Shown here: positions 14,050 to 19,673 of the stretch, one piece after another
Layout of the letters: each line of letters opens with the position of its first letter
How positions within the stretch are numbered: the stretch's first letter is position 1
From: Nitrosomonadales bacterium
Lineage (GTDB): Bacteria; Pseudomonadota; Gammaproteobacteria; Burkholderiales; Sulfuricellaceae
Assembly: GCA_003104895.1 (NCBI GenBank)
Contig: PQAG01000047.1
Location: forward strand, 1-19,673
Direction of reading: 5' to 3'
DNA length: 19,673 nt
Made by a program: the position numbers and the translations under genes
Notes under the pieces: generated by a model
Told to the model about the DNA's origin: nothing
The model's input: only the letters and a program-made list of their open reading frames with translations
Database searches by the model: none

Positions 14050-15306
14050 GTGAGCTGGAAGCAAAAGCCGCATTACTTCACCAAAGCCATATCCATTGGC
14101 ATTTTATTGGGCTTGATTGCCGTTGCCATCGAATGGCTCATGGGCAATCTGCAAGACTATTCCAGCATTTTTTCAAGCACTGTCCATCTGTTCCTGATCG
14201 GTACGGTTTACTTTGGATGGGCGCTGATATTCAAGATCACCCTGGACAAGGCAGAAAAACAGGAGACTAGCCGATGGGCGGTTGCCGATTCAGACATTCT
14301 GGCACTAACGGCCAAGACGCAGGCCATGTTCCGGCAACTGCACCTGCAGACTGAAGAGCAGATAGTCAGCATCAAACAGGAAATCCGGCAAACCCAGGAT
14401 ATCCTCGCCGACGCCATCCACAAGCTGGTGGATAGCTTCACCGGCATGGAGGCCCATACCCGCGAGCAGCAACAGCTGACGCTCCAGCTCACCGATAGCA
14501 AGTACAGCAATGATTCAGGTGAGGAGAGTTTTGAGCATTTCATTCACGAAACATCCCAGACCCTGAGCACATTCGTGGAAACCACGGTAGAGACCAGCAA
14601 GGTTGCAATGTCCCTGGTGGAGATGATGGACAACATCAAAGTGGATGTGGACAAAATCATGGGGGCTCTGGGTGAAATCCAGTCGATTTCACAGCAGACC
14701 AACCTGCTTGCCCTCAATGCCGCCATCGAAGCCGCCCGTGCCGGCGAGGCGGGCAGGGGCTTTGCTGTTGTGGCTGACGAGGTGCGCAAGCTTTCGGCCC
14801 GCTCCACCAGTTTCAGCGATCTGATCGGCCAGCATATGAATACGGTGCATGTTTCGGTCAGCGATGCGGAAAAAGCCATTAATGAAATGGCCTCCAAGGA
14901 CATGAATTTTGCCCTGCAATCCAAGACCCGGGTACAGGCCATGATGGATAATATTTCCGCCATCAACGACAAAATGGCATTGACCGTCGACCAGCTATCA
15001 GAGATTGCCAACAGCGTGGCTGAAGACGTCAGGGTTGCCGTCACCTCACTGCAATTCCAGGACATGTCCACCCAATTGCTGAGCCATATTCAGAGCCGTG
15101 TTGAAACCATCGAATCCATGCTGGGCAAAATTGCCATGGTTTCCATGGATGGAAATGACAAGATCGACAATCCCGCGGACGATTCAAGGTTGCGTATCCA
15201 GCGCTTCCAGCAAGCTATCGACGAAGCCACAGAAACAATCCAGAAAATGAAGCACAACCCAGTATCACAGGAGCAAGTGTCGGCCGGGGACATTGAACTG
15301 TTCTGA
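14050..15306 (+). CDS. Methyl-accepting chemotaxis protein with minimal periplasmic loop
   Basis: A protein of 418 residues. Two hydrophobic helices (about 13-30 and 43-62) are joined by a loop of only about a dozen residues, so there is no periplasmic ligand domain. The cytoplasmic part has the chemoreceptor signalling tip IQSISQQTNLLALNAAIEAARAGEAGRGFAVVADEVRKL (about 209-247), which would bind CheA/CheW, and ends with a LQFQDMSTQLLSHI segment typical of some proteobacterial receptors. No HAMP domain, PAS domain or CheR-docking pentapeptide is evident. It starts at GTG with GAAGGGG upstream. It lies first in the chemotaxis run, 49 bases before cheY. It could sense membrane state or an internal cue; ligand unknown. 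Confidence 0.9.
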   Translation: MSWKQKPHYFTKAISIGILLGLIAVAIEWLMGNLQDYSSIFSSTVHLFLIGTVYFGWALIFKITLDKAEKQETSRWAVADSDILALTAKTQAMFRQLHLQTEEQIVSIKQEIRQTQDILADAIHKLVDSFTGMEAHTREQQQLTLQLTDSKYSNDSGEESFEHFIHETSQTLSTFVETTVETSKVAMSLVEMMDNIKVDVDKIMGALGEIQSISQQTNLLALNAAIEAARAGEAGRGFAVVADEVRKLSARSTSFSDLIGQHMNTVHVSVSDAEKAINEMASKDMNFALQSKTRVQAMMDNISAINDKMALTVDQLSEIANSVAEDVRVAVTSLQFQDMSTQLLSHIQSRVETIESMLGKIAMVSMDGNDKIDNPADDSRLRIQRFQQAIDEATETIQKMKHNPVSQEQVSAGDIELF

Positions 15307-15355
15307 ATCCCAGCTTTTTCGCCAATAAATAATCAAAAAGTAATGGAGCATTTTC

Positions 15356-15721
15356 ATGGCTAAAACAATTCTCGCGGTGGACGATTCCGCATCAATCCGG
15401 CAAATGGTTTCATTTACCCTGAAAAGCGCAGGTTATGAAGTAACCGAAGCGGTTGATGGTCAGGATGGGCTCAACAAGGCGAAATCCAAACCCTACAATC
15501 TGGTTCTTACCGATCAGAACATGCCAAACATCGATGGGCTCACCCTGATCAAGAATCTGCGCGCCATGCCTGCCTACAAAACCGTGCCGATCCTGATGCT
15601 TACCACAGAATCAGGCGACACCATGAAGTCCCAGGGCAAAGCCGCCGGTGCCACGGGCTGGCTGGTCAAACCCTTCGATCCGGCAAAACTGGTGGAAGTC
15701 GTAAAAAAAGTCATTGGTTAA
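15356..15721 (+). CDS. cheY: Chemotaxis response regulator CheY
   Basis: A single-domain receiver of 121 residues without an output domain. The acidic pair D9/D10, phospho-acceptor D53 (in TDQNMPNIDG), T82 in LTTES and K104 in VKPFDP are all present, so it should be active. Phosphorylated by CheA, CheY proteins bind the flagellar motor switch; the neighbouring cheA and cheW support that role, though a diffusible receiver for another output cannot be ruled out. A ribosome site GGAG lies seven bases before the ATG. It is separated from cheA by a 110-base spacer that carries 7-base repeats and a short hairpin. Confidence 0.95.
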   Translation: MAKTILAVDDSASIRQMVSFTLKSAGYEVTEAVDGQDGLNKAKSKPYNLVLTDQNMPNIDGLTLIKNLRAMPAYKTVPILMLTTESGDTMKSQGKAAGATGWLVKPFDPAKLVEVVKKVIG

Positions 15722-15723
15722 GA

Positions 15724-15779
15724 GTGAAATGTGAAGCGTGAATTGTGTGCTGTGAAAGGATTTATCTTTCACTTTTCAC
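15724..15779. repeat. Tandem 7-base GTGANNN-like repeats with hairpin (cheY-cheA spacer)
   Basis: Five units run head to tail: GTGAAAT, GTGAAGC, GTGAATT, GTGTGCT, GTGAAAG (15724-15758). Opposed copies CTTTCAC (15766-15772) and TTTTCAC (15773-15779) follow. GTGAAAG pairs perfectly with CTTTCAC across a 7-base loop. It may reduce or tune transcription into cheA; the T-run is short. Confidence 0.7.
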
Positions 15780-15831
15780 AACGAAGGGAAGAGCCGGGTG
15801 GCTTCATCCTTCACCCCCAACGGATACCATC

Positions 15832-17997
15832 ATGACGATTGACATGAGCCAGTTTTACCAGGTGTTCTTCGAGGAAACCGCAGAACACCTGGCGCAAATG
15901 GAAAGCTTGCTCGTCGGACTGGATATCAGCGCGCCCAATCCCGACGATCTCAACGCCATTTTCCGCGCGGCCCATTCCATCAAGGGCGGCAGCGGCACCT
16001 TCGGTTTTAAGGACATGACCGAAGTCACCCACATCCTGGAAAATCTGCTCGACCGCCTGCGCAAGGAAGAAATTCCGATGCGCGAAGAAATGGTCGATGC
16101 GTTCCTTCAGGCCGGAGATATTCTCAAGGCCCAGCTGGAGGCGCACCAGAATGGCGGAGAAGTGGATCCGGCCGCGATCACCGAGGTATGCGAACGCCTC
16201 AAGCGCCTCGCGGGAAGCGAAGCTGCGCTTGAAACTCCGGCACAACAGGAGGCAGCGCCCCAGATCACATCATCCCAGTGCTTCCTGATCTCTTATACCC
16301 CCGATGCGGAAACTGCAAGCAACATGGAGCGACTGGAAAGCCTCTATGCCGAACTTGCGAGCCTGGGCCAGCTCGACTTTACCGAACGGGATGGCGCGGC
16401 AAAAACAATGCGCCTCACTACAGGGGCGAAGGAAAGCGAGATACGCGATATTTTCTCATTCATCGCCAATCCTGACCAGTTCACCATCACTCCAGCCGCG
16501 ACGGAGCCCGCCGCCAGCGATGACGATCCCGGCTATGGTTTTTTCAGTGTTGAAGATGCCGTTCAGCAGGATACAGATCCCGGTTATGGCTTCTTCTCCG
16601 AGCCACCCTCCCCCGCTGGCAGCGAAGAAGAAGATGGCTTTGGCTTTTTCGCCCCGATCGGGGAAATCAGGAGCCAGGTTGAGGCGCAGCAGGGCTATGG
16701 CTTCTTCGAGGAACTGCCCGCGCCAGCACGGCACGAACCGCTCCCTGTTTCCGCCCCCCCATCTCCGCCTGCGGATGCTCCGGCAAAATATGGCCGCCGC
16801 GAAAGCGACAAAGCGGGCACCGTTACTGCACCCGGCGCCGAATCTTCGATCCGTGTCAGCGTTGAGAAAGTCGACCAGCTGATCAACCTGGTGGGCGAGT
16901 TGGTCATCACCCAGGCCATGCTGGCACAGACGGTGGCCGCGCTTGACCCGGTGCTGCATGAAAACCTGGTCAACGGCATGGCGCAACTGGAACGCAACAC
17001 GCGGGACATGCAGGAATCGGTGATGTCGATCCGCATGTTGCCGATCAGCTTTGTTTTCAGCCGTTTCCCGCGCGTGGTGCGTGACCTTGCCGGAAAACTG
17101 AACAAACAGGTTGAACTCAAAACCCTGGGCGAAAGCACGGAACTGGACAAGGGCCTGATCGAAAAACTGGCCGATCCGCTCACCCACCTGGTGCGCAACA
17201 GCCTGGACCACGGGATCGAATCTCCTGAAAAACGTGAAGCGCAGGGCAAGCCTGCCAAGGGCACCATCACCCTGCGCGCCGAACATCAGGGCGGCAATAT
17301 CGTGATTGAAGTCAGTGACGACGGGGCCGGACTGAACCGCGAAAAAATTCTCGCCAAGGCTGCCGAAAAAGGCATTCCCACATCCGAAAGCATGCCGGAC
17401 CACGAAGTCTGGCAGCTTATTTTCGCGCCCGGCTTCTCGACTGCCGATGTGGTGACCGACGTTTCCGGACGTGGCGTCGGCATGGATGTGGTGAAGCGCA
17501 ACATCCACGAAATGGGTGGCCGGATCGAAATCGAATCGGCCCTCGGCATCGGCACCCGCATGACCATCCGCCTCCCTCTCACCCTGGCGATCCTGGATGG
17601 CATGTCCATTGCTGCCGGCAACGAAATCTACATTCTGCCGCTGGCCTTCATCGTCGAATCCCTGCAGCCTGCGGAACAGGAAATCAAAACCGTCAGCGGC
17701 CAGGGCCGCCTGGTTCAGGTGCGCGGCGAATACCTGCCCCTGATTGCCCTGCACGAACTATTCAGCATCACGCCCAAGGTCACGCGGCCAGAAGACGGCA
17801 TCCTGGTTCTGCTGGAAGCCGAAGGCAGGAAAATCGCCCTGTTCGTGGACGAATTGCTGGGCCAGCACCAGGTCGTGATCAAGAGCCTTGAATCCAACTA
17901 CCGCAAGGTGCCCGGCATTTCCGGCGCCACCATCATGGGTGATGGAAAGGTGGCGCTGATTCTGGACATTGGAGCTCTGGTGCATATGACGAACTAA
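15832..17997 (+). CDS. cheA: Chemotaxis histidine kinase CheA
   Basis: A protein of 721 residues with the full CheA layout: HPt domain with phosphorylated H48 (AAHSIKGGSGTFGF), a probable P2-like domain (about 148-222), a long linker with four GYGFF-type repeats (234-292), the dimer helices (about 338-410, KVDQLINLVGELVITQAML), the ATPase domain with N box LVRNSLDHG, G1 DDGAG and G2 GRGVGMD, and a C-terminal CheW-like domain. It autophosphorylates under receptor control and phosphorylates CheY. I chose the ATG at 15832 (MTIDMSQFYQVFFEE) since the preceding in-frame residues are unlike the family and match the repeat spacer. The linker repeats are unusual. Confidence 0.96.
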   Translation: MTIDMSQFYQVFFEETAEHLAQMESLLVGLDISAPNPDDLNAIFRAAHSIKGGSGTFGFKDMTEVTHILENLLDRLRKEEIPMREEMVDAFLQAGDILKAQLEAHQNGGEVDPAAITEVCERLKRLAGSEAALETPAQQEAAPQITSSQCFLISYTPDAETASNMERLESLYAELASLGQLDFTERDGAAKTMRLTTGAKESEIRDIFSFIANPDQFTITPAATEPAASDDDPGYGFFSVEDAVQQDTDPGYGFFSEPPSPAGSEEEDGFGFFAPIGEIRSQVEAQQGYGFFEELPAPARHEPLPVSAPPSPPADAPAKYGRRESDKAGTVTAPGAESSIRVSVEKVDQLINLVGELVITQAMLAQTVAALDPVLHENLVNGMAQLERNTRDMQESVMSIRMLPISFVFSRFPRVVRDLAGKLNKQVELKTLGESTELDKGLIEKLADPLTHLVRNSLDHGIESPEKREAQGKPAKGTITLRAEHQGGNIVIEVSDDGAGLNREKILAKAAEKGIPTSESMPDHEVWQLIFAPGFSTADVVTDVSGRGVGMDVVKRNIHEMGGRIEIESALGIGTRMTIRLPLTLAILDGMSIAAGNEIYILPLAFIVESLQPAEQEIKTVSGQGRLVQVRGEYLPLIALHELFSITPKVTRPEDGILVLLEAEGRKIALFVDELLGQHQVVIKSLESNYRKVPGISGATIMGDGKVALILDIGALVHMTN

Positions 17998-18046
17998 CAG
18001 GCTTTGAGTGGAATCCGTTGCGGCGCGTGTCAATAGCTAAAAAGGC

Positions 18047-18061
18047 GGAGGGTTTCCCTCC
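18047..18061 (+). other. Short hairpin before cheW
   Basis: GGAGGG and CCCTCC flank TTT as a perfect 6-bp stem. There is no following T-run, so it looks like an RNA stabiliser or attenuating element between cheA and cheW more than a terminator. A strong GAGGAGGAG ribosome site for cheW follows at about 18072-18080. Confidence 0.4.
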
Positions 18062-18085
18062 CCCTGAATACGAGGAGGAGCGACA

Positions 18086-18568
18086 ATGCAGGATAATGAA
18101 GAACACGGCGGCGCCAGGAGCCGCGAATTGCTGACCTTCACCCTGGGCCGTGAGGAATACGGCATCGACATTCTCAAGGTGCAGGAAATCCGCGGCTACG
18201 ATGCGGTAACCACCATAGCCAATACTCCGCCATTCATCAAGGGCGTCATCAATCTGCGCGGCATCATCGTGCCCATTGTTGACATGCGCATCAAGTTCAA
18301 TCTGGGCAATGTGGAATACAACCAGTTCACGGTGGTTATCATTCTCAATATCGCCCACCGCGTGGTAGGCATCGTGGTAGATGGCGTCTCCGACGTCATC
18401 ACACTCGCTCCCGGCCAGCTCAAACCCACACCGGAATTCAGCGCGGGCCTCGATACCGAGTACATTCTCGGCCTCGGCACAGTGGACCAGCGCATGATCA
18501 TCGTGGTGGATATCGAGAAGCTCATGACCAGCCGCGACATGGAGCTGGTTGAAATGGCTGCGGCATAG
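18086..18568 (+). CDS. cheW: Chemotaxis coupling protein CheW
   Basis: A protein of 160 residues linking receptors to CheA. The CheW fold shows throughout: LLTFTLGREEYGIDILKVQEIRG, then PPFIKGVINLRGIIVPIVDMRIKF (the most conserved motif of the family) and VVGIVVDGVSDVITL, and a C-terminal YILGLGTVDQRMIIVVDIEKL. It is cytoplasmic and would sit at the receptor tips. A strong GAGGAGGAG ribosome site lies five bases before the ATG, so high translation is expected. It is 88 bases after cheA and 11 bases before the PAS-containing receptor gene, consistent with one operon. Confidence 0.96.
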   Translation: MQDNEEHGGARSRELLTFTLGREEYGIDILKVQEIRGYDAVTTIANTPPFIKGVINLRGIIVPIVDMRIKFNLGNVEYNQFTVVIILNIAHRVVGIVVDGVSDVITLAPGQLKPTPEFSAGLDTEYILGLGTVDQRMIIVVDIEKLMTSRDMELVEMAAA

Positions 18569-18579
18569 GAGCAGACAAC

Positions 18580-19673
18580 ATGAAAATCAACATGCCTGTC
18601 ACCCAGACAGAGTACGTCCTCAAGGAAACGGATTCCATTGTTTCCAAGACCGACCTCAAGGGCGTCATCACCTACGTCAACGAGGATTTTCTGCGCATCA
18701 GCGGATTCAGCAAGGATGAGCTGATAGGCACATCGCATAACATCGTGCGCCACCCCGACATGCCGCCGGAAGCCTTTGCGGATTTATGGGATTCACTCAA
18801 GGCAGGCCGCCCCTGGACCGGCCTGGTCAAGAACCGCTGCAAGAATGGCGACTATTACTGGGTGCATGCCAATGTTACGCCCATCTTTGAAAACTCTCAG
18901 CTCACCGGTTACATGTCGGTGCGCAGCAAGCCCGAGCGCGCCCAAATCGAAGCGGCAGGGAATGCCTACCGGCTGTTCCGCGAAGGCAAGGCAGGCAACC
19001 TGAAAATCCAGGACGGAAAAGCCGTTAAATCCACCATATGGGGGAAACTCAACATGTTCACAAAACTCACAATCAAATCCCGCCTGACCATGGTTATTGC
19101 AATCATGTCTACCCTGCTTCTTGTCGTCGGCGGACTGGGGCTCATGGGCATGAGCAAATCCAACGAAGGATTGCACTCGGTTTATGAACAACGTACCGTC
19201 CCCATGAACCAGATTTCCAACATCCAGAAACTGCTGCTGACCAACCGGCTGCGTATCGCCGTCTCACTAGTCTCGCCAACGCCAGAGGCGATTCAGAAGA
19301 ATGCTGCTGAAGTGGAACAGAACATTGCAGAAATCACCAGGATCTGGGACGTATATGCAGCCACCCCGCTTGCGCCTGAAGAAAAAACCCTCGCCGACAA
19401 ATTTGCCGGGGACAGAAAGGAATTTGTAGCCGAAGGTCTGAAGCCTGCCATTGCAGCATTGCGTGCCAACGATATTGCACTGGCCAACAAAATCATTGTG
19501 GACAAGGTGCGTCCCCTTTATGAGCCGGTCGGCGACGGCATTCAAAAGTTGATGCAATATCAACTCGATGGAGCCAAGCATGAATACGAGGCCGCCCAGT
19601 CGCGCTTCAGCAGCACCCGCAACATCGCCATCGGGATGATCCTCGCCGGCATCACCATCGCCATCTGGATGGG
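18580..19673 (+). CDS. PAS-containing (Aer-like) methyl-accepting chemotaxis protein, partial
   Basis: The first 364 residues of a receptor; the signalling domain lies beyond the window. An N-terminal cytoplasmic PAS domain (about 1-120) has the Aer-type segment GTSHNIVRHPDMP and GDYYWVHANVTPI, which in Aer hold FAD. A linker (ERAQIEAAGNAYRLFREGK) leads to a membrane helix (about 168-190), a periplasmic helical domain resembling the Tar-type four-helix bundle (about 191-345) and a second helix at the end (IAIGMILAGITIAIW). So it seems to carry both an internal redox sensor and an external sensor. An AGGAGC ribosome site precedes the ATG, close behind cheW. FAD binding is inferred from similarity. 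Confidence 0.92.
   Translation, partial: MKINMPVTQTEYVLKETDSIVSKTDLKGVITYVNEDFLRISGFSKDELIGTSHNIVRHPDMPPEAFADLWDSLKAGRPWTGLVKNRCKNGDYYWVHANVTPIFENSQLTGYMSVRSKPERAQIEAAGNAYRLFREGKAGNLKIQDGKAVKSTIWGKLNMFTKLTIKSRLTMVIAIMSTLLLVVGGLGLMGMSKSNEGLHSVYEQRTVPMNQISNIQKLLLTNRLRIAVSLVSPTPEAIQKNAAEVEQNIAEITRIWDVYAATPLAPEEKTLADKFAGDRKEFVAEGLKPAIAALRANDIALANKIIVDKVRPLYEPVGDGIQKLMQYQLDGAKHEYEAAQSRFSSTRNIAIGMILAGITIAIWM

Noticed and set aside
11291..15779. CRISPR array or mobile-element ends made of the 7-base repeats
   Set aside because: The units are far too short and adjacent without spacers, no cas or transposase genes are near, and the arrays are not flanked by target-site duplications.
15745..15831. N-terminal extension of cheA starting MCCERIYLS
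   Set aside because: These codons translate the repeat spacer and hairpin; the family begins at MTIDMSQFYQ (15832).
16456..17754. Minus-strand open frame (432 codons) opposite cheA
   Set aside because: Antisense shadow of the CheA kinase domains; composition is typical of complement frames.

Overview
The window looks like chromosomal DNA of a betaproteobacterium, probably of the Gallionella/Sulfuricella/Nitrosomonadales kind. This is inferred from the alaA-hom-thrC gene order, the GC-rich coding style, the yrfG-type nucleotidase and the form of the chemotaxis genes; no rRNA or tRNA is present to confirm it. There are 23 supportable protein genes and little spacer. No insertion sequence, phage gene, CRISPR array or RNA gene was seen.

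Region 1 (1-6924, minus strand) is a tightly packed run of eleven genes read right to left: a 57-aa membrane peptide, a SCO/SenC copper chaperone, a small exported protein, an FtsX-like ABC permease, its ATPase, a polytopic membrane protein with Cys and His clusters, a TlpA-type thioredoxin lipoprotein, a free-standing Cys-rich metal-binding domain, a Met-rich small membrane protein, a Cys-poor HMA-like protein and a heavy-metal P-type ATPase cut by the window edge. Several junctions overlap by 1-4 bases, suggesting translational coupling. The components point to a metal (probably copper) handling and cofactor-delivery operon, with transport across the inner membrane, thiol redox control and periplasmic chaperoning together. 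Five of its proteins have no function I can name, and this is the best candidate here for an undescribed system.

Region 2 (7014-8535, minus) holds an ATP-grasp-like protein with its motifs in circularly permuted order and a small two-helix membrane protein. Region 3 (8569-12614, minus) is amino-acid metabolism: alanine aminotransferase alaA, homoserine dehydrogenase hom and threonine synthase thrC; hom and thrC overlap. Region 4 (12759-13825) has two convergent genes, a Mth938-like domain protein (plus) and a YrfG-type HAD nucleotidase (minus), with a hairpin between their ends.

Region 5 (14050-19673, plus) is a chemotaxis cluster: a membrane MCP with almost no periplasmic domain, cheY, cheA, cheW and a PAS-containing MCP that runs off the end. 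The MCPs would sense, CheW couples them to CheA, and CheA phosphorylates CheY. CheA carries four GYGFF-type repeats in its linker.

Three spacers (11291-11387, 13127-13167, 15724-15779) share an unusual design: degenerate 7-base repeats, with copies on the opposite strand that could pair into hairpins.
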